A DNA stretch of 43,585 nt from JAGVUD01 sp052033935 (lineage in GTDB: Bacteria; Armatimonadota; UBA5829; DSUL01): the NCBI GenBank assembly GCA_052033935.1, contig JBPOJE010000015.1, forward strand, positions 1 to 43,585, in the 5' to 3' direction. The stretch's first letter is position 1. Every line of letters begins with the position of its first letter. This document shows, piece after piece, positions 8,397 to 17,204 of the stretch. The notes below the pieces were generated by a model. The model saw only the letters and a list, made by a program, of their open reading frames with translations, was not told where the DNA came from and did no database searches. The position numbers and the translations under genes are program-made.

Positions 8397-9458
8397 TCAG
8401 TCTTGCCCGCTCTTCTCCACCTTCGACGGCAGCATCCAGCGTGGCCGCCGGATGAAGGGGCCGGAATGGTACGTCTGCTCTACCCGTCCCGCGCGCTCCA
8501 TGTGGTCGAAGCAGCTTCGCATGCAGCCGCGGGATCCCTCGATGCCGTAGCTCGAGCCTTCATCCTCGCCGATTCCCCAGATCGAGAGCAGCGCATGTCC
8601 CTCGATGATGAATCCCGACGGGTATTCTTCCGTCTTGCGCCACCGCCCGGTTGACATCGGCCAGGCGAATTTGTACGCGGTCTCCTCCGATATCTCCTGC
8701 TCGGTGACGTCGAAGCGGTAGCCCGGCATATCCCGATGAATGAACGGCGAAACCCTCGGATCGCCGCCGTGGTACATCAGCGTGCACTTGCCCATGTCCA
8801 CGTCCGCCCACTCATAGACCTTGTCCTCGAGCTGAATGCTGACCGTCCGGCCGTCCTTCATGTGCGGGATCGCGCCCGGGCAGCCCCGGACGCACTGCAT
8901 GCACCGATCACAGATGCTGCGAGGCTCCGGCAGCGGGTCCGGCTCCAATGGCATGTCGGTGATGATGGCCGCCAGCCTCTGCCGCGGCCCGTACTTGCGC
9001 GTCAGAAACACCTTCGACCAGCCTATCTCGCCGATGCCGGCCGCCACCCCCGCTATGCGAATGGCCAGATGAACCTCGGCGGCCATGCCGCCCTTCCGCA
9101 AAGGCTCCGCCGGCGGCTGCGACTCCGGCACGCCGGGGTAATATGGCACGGCTTCCCAGCCGTGATTCTCGATCAAGCAGGCAAGCTCGTACAGCCCGTG
9201 CGGTATGAAGAAGCTGTTCAGCAGTCCGTGATAGTCGAAGTAGGTGTATCCTGGCCAGTAGGTGCCCTCTTCCACTCCGCGCCACCCGCCGCGCAGAATG
9301 CGCTTGCCAACGACGATCACCGATCTGGCCGCAGGGAATATGGACTGCGGGCTCATCCGTGGCGGGGCGTTCTGGAAGCGCTCGATGTTTGCGACTCCGA
9401 ACAGATCGAGCCCGGCGGACCGGGCGAACTCCTGCAGGCGTCCCTTAGTCAGCGTCAC
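8397..9458 (-). CDS. QueG-like 4Fe-4S protein, second of a tandem pair
   Basis: The protein resembles the N-terminal and ferredoxin-like parts of epoxyqueuosine reductase (QueG) and reductive-dehalogenase-like proteins: FARSAGLDLFGVANIERF, RSVIVVGKRILRG, GIGEIGWSKVFLTRKYGPRQRLAAIITD. A canonical cluster motif CDRCMQCVRGCP (about residues 181-192) could bind a 4Fe-4S cluster. The C-terminal HEAT repeats of true QueG are absent, and the tail (SRGCMRSCFDHMERAGRVEQ) differs. The frame opens as far as TTG 9473, but GTG 9458 with GAGGGG seven bases upstream is a better start; it overlaps the preceding gene by 14 bases, showing translational coupling. It is a paralogue of that upstream gene. Probably an electron-transfer or cofactor-reducing protein; substrate unknown. 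Confidence 0.75.
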   Translation of the reverse strand: MTLTKGRLQEFARSAGLDLFGVANIERFQNAPPRMSPQSIFPAARSVIVVGKRILRGGWRGVEEGTYWPGYTYFDYHGLLNSFFIPHGLYELACLIENHGWEAVPYYPGVPESQPPAEPLRKGGMAAEVHLAIRIAGVAAGIGEIGWSKVFLTRKYGPRQRLAAIITDMPLEPDPLPEPRSICDRCMQCVRGCPGAIPHMKDGRTVSIQLEDKVYEWADVDMGKCTLMYHGGDPRVSPFIHRDMPGYRFDVTEQEISEETAYKFAWPMSTGRWRKTEEYPSGFIIEGHALLSIWGIGEDEGSSYGIEGSRGCMRSCFDHMERAGRVEQTYHSGPFIRRPRWMLPSKVEKSGQD

Positions 9459-10320
9459 TGAGAGGCCCCTCAATCACTTTCTCGACCGTCACCACCGCCC
9501 ACGGGTCCCGAGTGCGAAACGCATTGTGAAAAGTGTTGCGAACGCGGCCCGTCTCTTCCAGATGCTGGATGCAGCTCCGCGTGCACAGCGCCGCCATGCG
9601 ATCGGGCTTACCGGACGAATGCCACGGGTTGGGGAATGCGCCGTTCTTGCAGCCCTTGCACTTCGCGTCGTCAATGCGCGCCACGGGAATCTCCTTGCCG
9701 CAGATGCTCAACGCCGAAGCGTTCGCGGGGTCCATGGCGTCCAGAGGGCAGACCCGCCGCTGCTCGATGCACCGGTCGCAGACCGGCTCCCGCAACAGAG
9801 CGTCCGGCTCTAGTTCGGCTTCGGTCAAAATCAACTGCAACCGCTGACGCGGCCCGAACTGAGGGGTCAGAAGCAGTCCGCACAGACCGATTTCCCCCAC
9901 GCCCGCGCGTACGGCGGCATCATCGAAGTCGAGCATCACGTTCGGCGCGGGCTGTCCCGGCCGCACGGGCACTCCGAGCGGTGGGATCTGCGGCGGAAGG
10001 TTCGGCAGCGGCACCGCCTCCCATCCGCGGTCTTCCAGAAACTCCGCGCACTTGAACGTGCACATCGCGAGCGTCCGGTTGTTGAGGTAGTCGCGTCCGA
10101 ACTTCTGATACAGATCGAACTGCGTCCCTTCCTCGATTCCGCGAAGTGCCCCGCGTGTCACCCTCTTGCCGGTGACGACCACCGAACGCGTCTCGGGGAA
10201 GATGCTGCAGGGGTGCTTCTCTTTCGCAAGCCCGTCGAAGCGGTCTATGGGCGCGATGCCCAGCAGGTCCACCCCGGCCTGCCGGGCGTGCTTCCGGAAC
10301 TCCTGTGTGAAATCTGTCAT
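9445..10320 (-). CDS. QueG-like 4Fe-4S protein, first of a tandem pair, with altered cysteine motif
   Basis: Paralogue of the downstream gene, sharing ARQAGVDLLGIAPIDRF, RSVVVTGKRVTRG, GVGEIGLCGLLLTPQFGPRQRLQLILTE and the C-terminal CTRSCIQHLEETGRVRNTFHNAF. The cluster motif reads CDRCIEQRRVCP (about residues 178-189), so the third cysteine of the usual CxxCxxCxxxCP is missing, but a second group CKGCKNG follows about 40 residues later. It may bind its cluster differently from the paralogue. Start at ATG 10320 (GGAAGCAGG upstream) is preferred over an upstream extension to 10488, which is not protein-like. The pair could form a heterodimeric electron carrier. Function inferred only from family resemblance. 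Confidence 0.75.
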   Translation of the reverse strand: MTDFTQEFRKHARQAGVDLLGIAPIDRFDGLAKEKHPCSIFPETRSVVVTGKRVTRGALRGIEEGTQFDLYQKFGRDYLNNRTLAMCTFKCAEFLEDRGWEAVPLPNLPPQIPPLGVPVRPGQPAPNVMLDFDDAAVRAGVGEIGLCGLLLTPQFGPRQRLQLILTEAELEPDALLREPVCDRCIEQRRVCPLDAMDPANASALSICGKEIPVARIDDAKCKGCKNGAFPNPWHSSGKPDRMAALCTRSCIQHLEETGRVRNTFHNAFRTRDPWAVVTVEKVIEGPLSDAD

Positions 10321-10371
10321 ATCAGCCTGCTTCCCGGCGCGGCCCTTCAAAACCTGCCCGCCACAAGCAGC

Positions 10372-10395
10372 GGAGGGCGCCGAAAAGCGCCCTCC
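10372..10395 (-). terminator. 9-bp hairpin between isomerase and Fe-S genes
   Basis: GGAGGGCGC and GCGCCCTCC pair perfectly around the loop CGAAAA. It stands 35 bases beyond the isomerase stop in the 109-base gap. No T-run follows on the minus strand, so it may end or only attenuate transcription, or protect the 3' end of the upstream mRNA. Confidence 0.4.
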
Positions 10396-10429
10396 ACCGT
10401 TCAGACAATTCAGACAATCAGGATGCCGG

Positions 10430-11320
10430 TCAGGCCTTCTTCCACTGATTCCGAAGGAACTTGACCGATTTCGGAATTTCCACCTCACGCTCGCCCAGTA
10501 CTCCGCACTCGAAGCTGCAGAAGTCCTGGTAGCCGATCATCTTCAGCCCGGCGAACCCGTTCGTGTAGTCCCGCTCGTCCTGTCCCGGCAGTTTGCGCTT
10601 GATCGAGGCGAGATGCACGTGGCGCAGGTAGTCGCCCGCCGACAGAAACGCGCCCATGTCGCTCGTTTCCTCGATGTACATATGGTAGAAGTCGCCCATC
10701 ATGCGCAGTGCCGGATGATTCGCGTCCCTCACAATGGACGCTGCATCCGCGCACTGCCGCAGATACCAGGTCTCGCCCCGGTTCAGCGGCTCCAGAAGCA
10801 GCGTCGTTCCGCACTTCTGAGCGTGGTCGGCCACCTCCGGCACCCATTCGAGCAACACCTTTCGGCCCTCCATCCAACTCAGGTTGGTCTGCCCGTTGAA
10901 GGCCGGCACGAAGATGAGTCCCACCGCGCCGAGCTCTCCGGCGGCGGTCAGAATCTCCTTCATCGTGTCGGCGGCCTTCTTGCGCTCGGCCGCGTCATGC
11001 GAGATCGGGACGCCCTGGAACCCTGCGCAGATCGCGCTCAGCTTGATCTTCGAATTCGCAAGGGCCTTCTTGATCTCCGATACCCGCCCGGCAAGGCCGC
11101 CGCCGCCGATCTCGATGCCGTCGAAGCCCCACTTCTCCATGTTCGCCAGCTTCTCGGGCAGGTCTTTGCCGGGGATGATTCCTTCCTGGCTCGATATCTT
11201 GAGCACGGCCTTGCCCTTGCCTTTCATGGGCGATGTCGCCGCGCTCAGGCCTGACGATGCCGCAAGCCCCGCGCCAGCCGCCACGCCGCTCACCAGAAGT
11301 GTTCTCCTGTTCATCTTCAT
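10430..11320 (-). CDS. Tat-exported sugar phosphate isomerase/epimerase-like TIM-barrel protein
   Basis: A 296-residue member of the xylose-isomerase-like/AP-endonuclease-2 family (hydroxypyruvate-isomerase branch). The N-terminus NRRTLLVSGVAAGAGLAAS is a twin-arginine-type signal, so the folded enzyme probably acts outside the cytoplasm. After GFDGIEIGG come the expected metal ligands: Glu in LLLEPLNRGETW, Asp in MMGDFYHMYIEE, His in LRHVHLAS and Glu in FCSFECG. Start ATG 11320 has GGAGG ten bases upstream and lies 16 bases after the Gfo/Idh stop, so both are in one operon. It probably isomerises or epimerises a free keto-sugar, perhaps the product of the neighbouring oxidoreductase. Substrate unknown. 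Confidence 0.85.
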   Translation of the reverse strand: MKMNRRTLLVSGVAAGAGLAASSGLSAATSPMKGKGKAVLKISSQEGIIPGKDLPEKLANMEKWGFDGIEIGGGGLAGRVSEIKKALANSKIKLSAICAGFQGVPISHDAAERKKAADTMKEILTAAGELGAVGLIFVPAFNGQTNLSWMEGRKVLLEWVPEVADHAQKCGTTLLLEPLNRGETWYLRQCADAASIVRDANHPALRMMGDFYHMYIEETSDMGAFLSAGDYLRHVHLASIKRKLPGQDERDYTNGFAGLKMIGYQDFCSFECGVLGEREVEIPKSVKFLRNQWKKA

Positions 11321-11336
11321 TGTGTCTGCCTCCGTT

Positions 11337-12632
11337 CTATACGAACTGGGTCTGACCCGGCACCGCCACGGGCGGCGTTGGCAGCGGGCCGAACTCCAGC
11401 TTGAACGGCATCAGGTTCTCCTTCGAGTTCAGCGCCTGATCCCAGGTGATCTCCTTGCCCGTGTACGCCGACATCCGCCCCATAATCGCCGTCAGCGTGC
11501 TCTCCGCCACCGACTTGCCCTCGTTGAGAGGCTTGCCCGCGCGGATGCTCGCCACCAGGTCGGTATGCTCCTGAACATACGGGTTGTTGCCCGGGCCTTC
11601 GTAGCGCCACTTCTGCGCGCCGCCGATGTAGCCGCCCGGGTTCGCGTCGCCCTTCGTCCCGATCACATGCTCCGAAACATTGTTCGCGCAGCCGTCAATC
11701 TGCCTGCACATGCTCATCAGCCGTGCGCCGTTCTCGTATTCATACTCAACGGCGAAGTGATCGAAGATGTGACCGTAGTCCGGGCTCGTGCGCACTTCGC
11801 GTCCGCCCATGCCTACCGCCTTCACCGGATGCGCCTTCATCACCCAGTTGATGACGTCAATGTTGTGCAGATGCTGCTCGACGATGTGGTCGCCGGAGAG
11901 CCAGGTGAAGTACAGCCAGTTCCGAAGCTGCCACTCCATATCGCTCCACGAGTCCTGCCGCTTGTGCATCCACAGCCCGCCCTGATTCCAGTAGCACTGC
12001 GCCGCGACGATTTCGCCGATGGCGCCCGCGTGCAGGCGCTTGACGGTCTCGACGTAGGCGCTCTGATGCCGCCGCTGTGTGCCGGCGACGATGCCGAGCT
12101 TCTTCTGGGTGGCCATCGCCGCGGCCGCTATTACCGTGCGCACGCCGGGTGCGTCCACGGCGACGGGCTTCTCCATGAACACGTGCTTGCCCGCGTTGAT
12201 TGCGGCCTGCAGATGCGCGGGCCGAAAACCGGGCGGGGTCGCCAGAATCACCAGGTCAACGTCGCTCGCGATCACCTTCTTGTACGCGTCAAACCCGACA
12301 AAGCATTTCTCTTTGGTGACGCCGATCTTGGCCTTCATCTCGGCGCTCTCTTCGGCGGTCTTCAGCAGCCCATTGAAGCAACCTTCCAGCCTGTCCTGAA
12401 ACACGTCGCCCAGCGCAACGATCTTGACGTTCGGCGACCCGTTGATCGCATCCCTTGCCGCGCCGCTGCCTCGCCCGCCGCAGCCGATTAGGCCGATCCG
12501 GATCTCGTCCGACGCCTGCGCGAAAGCGTACTTGCCCGATGCCGCCAGCACGGTCGCCGCCGCGCCTGCCTTCAAAAAGTCCCTGCGCGAAACCTGAGAT
12601 GCGCTTCGCGACGTATCGCTCTTGTCGTTCAT
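11337..12632 (-). CDS. Tat-exported Gfo/Idh/MocA-family oxidoreductase
   Basis: A 431-residue NAD(P)-dependent oxidoreductase. SRRDFLKAGAAATVLAAS (about residues 14-31) is a textbook twin-arginine signal, as in glucose-fructose oxidoreductase and many Gfo/Idh proteins of polysaccharide degraders. The Rossmann motif is GLIGCGGRGSG; the catalytic-region EKPVAVDAPG, the segment VAGTQRRHQSAY and GDHIVEQHLHNIDVINW are typical. The ATG at 12632 overlaps the TAA of the upstream gene (TAATG), giving translational coupling; a longer in-frame extension to 12734 is rejected because it overlaps the FGE-domain gene. Exported members carry tightly bound cofactor. It probably oxidises a sugar or sugar acid in concert with the co-transcribed isomerase. 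Confidence 0.9.
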   Translation of the reverse strand: MNDKSDTSRSASQVSRRDFLKAGAAATVLAASGKYAFAQASDEIRIGLIGCGGRGSGAARDAINGSPNVKIVALGDVFQDRLEGCFNGLLKTAEESAEMKAKIGVTKEKCFVGFDAYKKVIASDVDLVILATPPGFRPAHLQAAINAGKHVFMEKPVAVDAPGVRTVIAAAAMATQKKLGIVAGTQRRHQSAYVETVKRLHAGAIGEIVAAQCYWNQGGLWMHKRQDSWSDMEWQLRNWLYFTWLSGDHIVEQHLHNIDVINWVMKAHPVKAVGMGGREVRTSPDYGHIFDHFAVEYEYENGARLMSMCRQIDGCANNVSEHVIGTKGDANPGGYIGGAQKWRYEGPGNNPYVQEHTDLVASIRAGKPLNEGKSVAESTLTAIMGRMSAYTGKEITWDQALNSKENLMPFKLEFGPLPTPPVAVPGQTQFV

Positions 12633-13579
12633 TAGTTGCCTCTTGTGTCCTGATTCTTGCCTTTGTCCGCTGTGTCTGTCTGCTGTTCGCAGACAATTCT
12701 GAAACCGGCGAACGGCCCGTCCGACAGCCACCATCTGCCCTTGGGATTCTGGGGGTCGTTAGCGTTCCATGCCGGGCTCTCCTCGGCGCGGGCCGAGCAG
12801 TTTATCTTCGACGCGCTGTCCTCGTAGCTCCCGCCGCGAAGCACGCCTTTGCCGTCAACGGACGTGCACCATTCTCCAACGTTGCCGAGCATGTCGTGCA
12901 GCCCCCACGCATTGGCTTTCTTCTTCCCGACGGGGTGCGTCTTCTCCTCCCAGTACCAGGCGAACTCGCCAAGCTGCTCTTTGGCCGGCGCGGGCTGTCC
13001 GGCGCAACAGGCGTGCTGCCACTCCGCTTCTGTGGGAAGCCTGAAGCTCTTGCCGGTCAGCTCCGATAGCCACTTGCAGTACTGCTGCCCCGCGTAGTAT
13101 GAAATGCTTATGACCGGGTAGCCCGAATGCCCGTAGCCCCGGTCGGGCGCGCCGTAGGGGCGGCTCGGGCGCGACTTCGCGTCGGTGGCTCCGGCGGGAG
13201 TGTTGCCCGAGGGCTCCATTCCGAAGGCGAAAAGGTCATACTCATCCCAGGTGGTTTCGGTCTTTGCGATCCAGAACGGTTTGAGCGTTACAGATTTCGT
13301 CTTTCCGGGGTTCGCCGGGTCGGCCACGGAAACCGTTCCGCCGGGCACGCCCATCATCTGAAACTTGACGGTGGAGCCGGGGATGGTCACTGTGAACGGG
13401 GCGGGGGCTTTGGCGGCCGAGGCAGGCTTTGCCGCGGTTGCCTTCGCCGGCGCTTTGGCCGCGGGCTTGACGGCCGCCGAAACGGGCAGAGCGGCGGTCA
13501 TAATAACGCAGGCCGCCGCAAGTGGCCCGGCTATGGAGTGCCAGGCGGCGCGGGCGGAAGCAGGAATGAAAACGATCAA
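12632..13579 (-). CDS. Secreted FGE/SUMF1-domain protein, probably not a formylglycine generator
   Basis: A 315-residue exported protein: signal peptide, an Ala/Lys/Pro-rich linker (residues about 35-60), then a formylglycine-generating-enzyme fold (FWIAKTETTWDEYDLF, PVISISYYAGQQYCKWLSE, FRLPTEAEWQHA, GLHDMLGNVGEWC, LRGGSY, GPFAGFRIV). True FGEs have two active-site cysteines in the GGS..C....C.R segment; here only one (INCSAR) remains, so sulfatase activation is unlikely. No sulfatase gene is in the window. The likely start is TTG 13579; ATG 13501 would leave a very short signal. First gene of an operon with the Gfo/Idh oxidoreductase. It may be a substrate-binding or structural partner; role unknown. 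Confidence 0.82.
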   Translation of the reverse strand: MIVFIPASARAAWHSIAGPLAAACVIMTAALPVSAAVKPAAKAPAKATAAKPASAAKAPAPFTVTIPGSTVKFQMMGVPGGTVSVADPANPGKTKSVTLKPFWIAKTETTWDEYDLFAFGMEPSGNTPAGATDAKSRPSRPYGAPDRGYGHSGYPVISISYYAGQQYCKWLSELTGKSFRLPTEAEWQHACCAGQPAPAKEQLGEFAWYWEEKTHPVGKKKANAWGLHDMLGNVGEWCTSVDGKGVLRGGSYEDSASKINCSARAEESPAWNANDPQNPKGRWWLSDGPFAGFRIVCEQQTDTADKGKNQDTRGN

Positions 13580-14522
13580 GTCAGCAATAGTCCTTTCGTT
13601 GTTTCTCTTCGTGGCGGCGGCCGGGATGTCCGTTGCCTGTGCGCGCCGCGTGTTCCCACCTCTCTCGCGGTTTCAATATACAAGACTCCAGATGGGCGTG
13701 CAAACGCGCATCGTTCTCTGGGCGCGTTCGGAAGCAGCCGCCCAGGCCGCCGCCGCGGTGGCGTTCAGGCGTGTTGACGATCTGGAGCAGATCATGAGCG
13801 ACTACCGTGCCCACAGCGAACTGATGCAGCTCTGTGCCCGTGCGGGAGGGCCGCCCGAGCGTGTCAGCAGGGAACTCTTCGAAGTCCTTTCCCGCTCCCA
13901 GGAGCTGTCCAGGCGGTCTCACGGGGCTTTTGACGTAACTGTCGGCCCTTCGGTTGCGCTGTGGCGCACTGCGCGCAAGACGGGCGAGTTCCCCTCACGC
14001 ACCGCGCTTGCCAGAGCGCGGGCTGTCTCGGGTTGGCGCAGAGTTACTCTCGACCGCTACGAGCGCTCGGTCCGGCTGGGCGTGCCCGGAATGAAGCTCG
14101 ACTTCGGCGGAATCGCGAAGGGCTACGCCTGCGACGCCGCTCTTTCCGCGCTGAAGAAAAGGGGCATCCGCAGCGCGCTGGTCGAGATGGGCGGCGACAT
14201 CGCTGTCTCGGCCGCGCCTCCGGGCGAGAAAGGCTGGAAGATCGAGATTCCTGGCGGCGATCCGCTCGTCCTCACCAACTGCGCGGTCTCGACGTCCGGC
14301 GACCTGTACCAGTACGTCGAGATCGGCGGCAAGCGCTATTCGCACGTCGTGGATCCGCGCACCGGTCTCGGCCTCACCAGCCGCATCGAGGTGACCGTCA
14401 TCGCTCCGGACGCGACGACCTCCGACAGCCTCGCCACCGCCGTCAGCGTCCTCGGCGAGAAAGAGGGCAGGGCGCTTGTCACGGACAAAGACATCCGGCT
14501 CTTCATCCGCACTGTGCAATAA
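13566..14522 (+). CDS. apbE: ApbE-family FAD:protein FMN transferase
   Basis: A 318-residue exported flavin transferase that would attach FMN covalently to a Thr/Ser of a partner protein outside the cytoplasm. A signal peptide (residues 1-25) precedes the domain. Diagnostic motifs are all present: QMGVQTRIVLW, DLEQIMSDYRAHSEL, FDVTVGP, KLDFGGIAKGYACD (about 178-191), LVEMGGDI, AVSTSGDLYQYVEIGGKRY with HVVDPRTG, and the metal/FAD region DATTSDSLATAVSVLG. Start ATG 13566; it overlaps divergently by 14 bases the start of the FGE-domain gene, so each promoter must lie inside the other gene. No NqrB/RnfG-like flavinylated partner is visible nearby; the Fe-S and exported oxidoreductase genes next door are possible context. 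Confidence 0.93.
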   Translation: MKTIKSAIVLSLFLFVAAAGMSVACARRVFPPLSRFQYTRLQMGVQTRIVLWARSEAAAQAAAAVAFRRVDDLEQIMSDYRAHSELMQLCARAGGPPERVSRELFEVLSRSQELSRRSHGAFDVTVGPSVALWRTARKTGEFPSRTALARARAVSGWRRVTLDRYERSVRLGVPGMKLDFGGIAKGYACDAALSALKKRGIRSALVEMGGDIAVSAAPPGEKGWKIEIPGGDPLVLTNCAVSTSGDLYQYVEIGGKRYSHVVDPRTGLGLTSRIEVTVIAPDATTSDSLATAVSVLGEKEGRALVTDKDIRLFIRTVQ

Positions 14523-14629
14523 GGCAGCCCATGTCATCCAGAGCGGAGTCCCGGGGGCTGCCTGCGCAACGGTGCCGGAGGGACCGACAGTCGCTTGGCT
14601 CTTTGCAGGCGTCCATTAGCTCTCCTGCC

Positions 14630-14652
14630 GTAGCCTAGCCCCTTGTGGGCGT
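14630..14652 (+). repeat. 23-bp dispersed repeat, copy 2
   Basis: Exact copy of 1861-1883, 12.7 kb away, here without any insertion sequence beside it. Flanking sequence differs on both sides. Confidence 0.75.
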
Positions 14653-14743
14653 CACATAACGCCGGAACACCTACGACGGGTACAAGGCCCTATGCTACAT
14701 TCCGGGTGCGAGCCATCTCATGCTCGATCAGCCCTCACCCGTA

Positions 14744-14818
14744 CCACGTCGTCCTGAACTTGATTCAGGACCCACCTTCGTGAAGAGTCTGGATGCCAGA
14801 TCAAGTCCGGCATGACGT
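14744..14818. repeat. BIME-like pair of REP palindromes
   Basis: CCTGAACTTGATTCAGG (14753-14769) is an imperfect palindrome. It is followed in opposite orientation by GATCAAGTCCGGCATGACG (to 14818), the mirror form of CGTCATGCCGGACTTGATC. Two head-to-head units of this kind form a BIME-like element. The first unit recurs inverted at 43228-43256. Confidence 0.65.
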
Positions 14819-14912
14819 GAGAGGCCCGTCGTTCCGGAGAACCCCGAACAGAAGCCTGCGGGTCATCGGGCAGGATACCGCCCGGCTGCCGGTGAACACA
14901 CCAGCATCGGAC

Positions 14913-15215
14913 ATGAACACTGCGGCAGGCAGACTTCTCGAAACCCGCTTCGGCTTCAAGAGCTTCCGGCCCGGGCAGGCCGAAGCGCTGGAGCGCCTGC
15001 GCGCTGGACAGCACACGCTTGTCGTCATGCCCACGGGCGCGGGCAAGTCGCTCATCTACCAGTTGGCTGCGCTCAACTCCTCCGGGGTCACTCTCGTTGT
15101 CTCGCCGCTCATCTCTCTTATGAAAGACCAGGTCGCGAGCCTTGCGCGGCGCAGGATACCGGCCGCTTTCATCAACAGCTCTCTCACCGCGGATGAGCAG
15201 GCCCGCAGGAATCTG
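14913..15215 (+). pseudogene. recQ: Truncated RecQ helicase (N-terminal ~100 residues only)
   Basis: Starting at ATG 14913 the frame matches RecQ closely: LETRFGFKSFRPGQAEALERL (Q-motif region), LVVMPTGAGKSLIYQL (Walker A), VVSPLISLMKDQV (motif Ia) and INSSLTADEQ. Similarity stops after about residue 98, near 15205-15215, before the DEAH box. The remaining open frame to 15314 is not RecQ-like. The rest of the helicase was not found in the window. The breakpoint lies about 90 bases before the restriction-modification gene, which suggests that insertion of that block or a deletion cut recQ. Non-functional as a helicase. Confidence 0.85.
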
Positions 15216-15300
15216 GCTGGCAGAGGGCTAACCAAGAGGCGGCGTCACCTGAGAGATCTACGGGTTTCAATTTCAACGAAATGCGCCGTCGCGGCACGCC

Positions 15301-17204
15301 ATGACCGACATTAGCGGATATCTCAAGAGAGTCGAAGACCACCTGCGCAGGGGCAACGCCACTGAGCACACCTATCGCCCTGCACTCGTTGACCTCATCG
15401 AAGCGATTGAGCAGGGCATACGTGCGACCAACGAGCCCTGCCATCAGGCCTGCGGCGCGCCTGACCTCATAGTCGAGCGCGACCAGGTGCTCCTCGGTTA
15501 CATTGAGACGAAGGACGTCGGCGTCAGCCTCGATGAGACCGAGCGCTCCGAACAGCTTGTGCGTTACCGCGACGCCCTGCCGAACCTGATACTCACCGAC
15601 TACCTCGAGTTCCGCTGGTACGTGGATGGACAGCATCGCCTGACGGTCAGGGTCGCGCAGGCCGCGCCGGACGGCAGGGTTCGGGCTGTGGATGGCGGCG
15701 CAGGAGCCCTCGCGGAGTTGCTGCAGCACTTCCTGAAACAGGAGGCCCCGCTCATCGGCACGCCCGCCGACCTCGCACGCAGAATGGCGGGTGTCGCGCG
15801 CCTCATTCGGCACATCATTACCGCGGCCCTCGATGTGGAGGAAGGCGACCAGGGCCTGCTGCACCAACAGATGGCGGCCTTCCGCGAAGTGCTGCTCCAC
15901 GACCTGATACCCGCGCAGTTCGCGGATATGTATGCGCAGACGATCTGCTATGGCCTCTTTGCCGCCAGAGCGAACGCCGCGGCAGGCGAGGCATTCACCC
16001 GGCAGACTGCGGCCTACAGCGTGCCGCAGACCAATCCTTTCCTGCGGCAGGTCTTCGCGGACATCGCCGGTCCAAACATGGACCCAGCGCTGGTGTGGGC
16101 GGTGGACGACCTTGTCGCCCTGCTCAAGCGCGCCGATCTCGGCGCCATTCTCGCGGATTTCGGGCGGCACACCCGGCGCGAAGACCCGGTGCTCCACTTC
16201 TTACGAGACGTTCCTGGCCGCCTATGACCCCGCCATGAGAGAGAAGCGCGGGGTGTATTACACTCCCGAGCCTGTCGTCTCCTACATCGTGCGCAGCATT
16301 GACCATATCCTGAAGACGGACTTCATGTTAGCGGAGGGGCTGGCGCATCACGGGAAGGTTTCGCTTCCGGCCGCCGAGGGCGAAGCGGCGCGTGAACTTC
16401 ACCGCGTGCAGATCCTCGACCCGGCGGTCGGCACGGGAACGTTTCTCTACTTCGTCATCAGCCGCATTCGCGAGCACTTCGCGCGCGATGCCGGAATGTG
16501 GCCATCCTACGTTGCGGAACACCTTCTGCCGCGTCTCAACGGCTTCGAGCTGCTGATGGCCCCCTATGCTATCGCACATCTCAAGCTTGGGCTGCAGCTT
16601 GCGGAGACGGGCTACGACTTCGGGGGCAGCCAGCGCCTGCGCATCTTCCTGACTAACACGCTGGAGGAGGCGCGCGAGGCCGCGCGGCTTCCCGCGTTCG
16701 CACAGGCTGTCGCTAGCGAGGCCAGCGCCGCCGCCGACGTCAAGCGCGACGTGCCCGTGATGGTGGTGCTTGGGAATCCGCCGTACTCCGGCCACTCCGC
16801 GAACACCGGCGACTGGATACGCGGCCTGCTGCGGGGCCAGGACTCGATGTCCCAGCAGCCGACCCACAACTACTTCGAGGTGGACGGCCAGCCCCTCGGA
16901 GAGCGCAACCCGAAGTGGCTGAACGACGACTACGTGAAGTTCATCCGCTTCGCCCAGTGGCGCATCGAGCGCACGGGCCAGGGCATCTTGGGCTTCATCA
17001 CCAATCACGGGTATCTGGGACAACCCCACATTTCGCGGGATGCGCCAGGCGCTGATGGAGACCTTCGACAAGATATATGTGTACGACTTGCATGGGAACG
17101 CACGCAAGAAGGAGCGGGCGCCGGACGGCTCGCCCGACGAGAACGTGTTTGACATCGAGCAGGGCGTGGCTATCTGCCTGATGGTGAAGCTGGGGAAGGC
17201 ATGA
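15301..17204 (+). pseudogene. Type IIG/ISP-like restriction-modification enzyme, N-terminal part, with two frameshifts
   Basis: Encodes nuclease plus N6-adenine methylase of a helicase-less type IIG (ISP-related) enzyme. The nuclease domain shows APDLIVERDQ and YIETKD (PD-ExK, about residues 58-70). The methylase shows motif I LDPAVGTGTF (near 16415) and motif IV GNPPYSG (near 16778). Two single-base lesions break it. Near 16201 an extra T (CACTTCTTACGAG) separates DPVLHF from YETFLAAYDP. Near 17018 an extra G separates TNHGYL from DNPTFRGMRQ. Correcting both gives a continuous protein up to VAICLMVKLGKA, stop 17202-17204. The target-recognition part continues at 17855 beyond an insertion. 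Could be genuine decay, phase-variable switching or sequencing error. Start ATG 15301 is not preceded by a strong ribosome site. Confidence 0.85.

Larger units (their letters stand above)
14523..14912 (+). other. 390-base gap with repeats, no gene
   Basis: No credible coding frame. The gap holds half of a REP-like unit near 14531 (TGTCATCCAGAGCGGAGTCC), the second copy of the 23-bp repeat (14630-14652) and a palindromic repeat pair (14744-14818). These resemble the repeats at 17281-17430 and 43183-43256. Confidence 0.6.

Noticed and set aside
15184..16197. A long minus-strand frame across the R-M nuclease region
   Set aside because: Antisense shadow of the R-M gene; no recognisable family.
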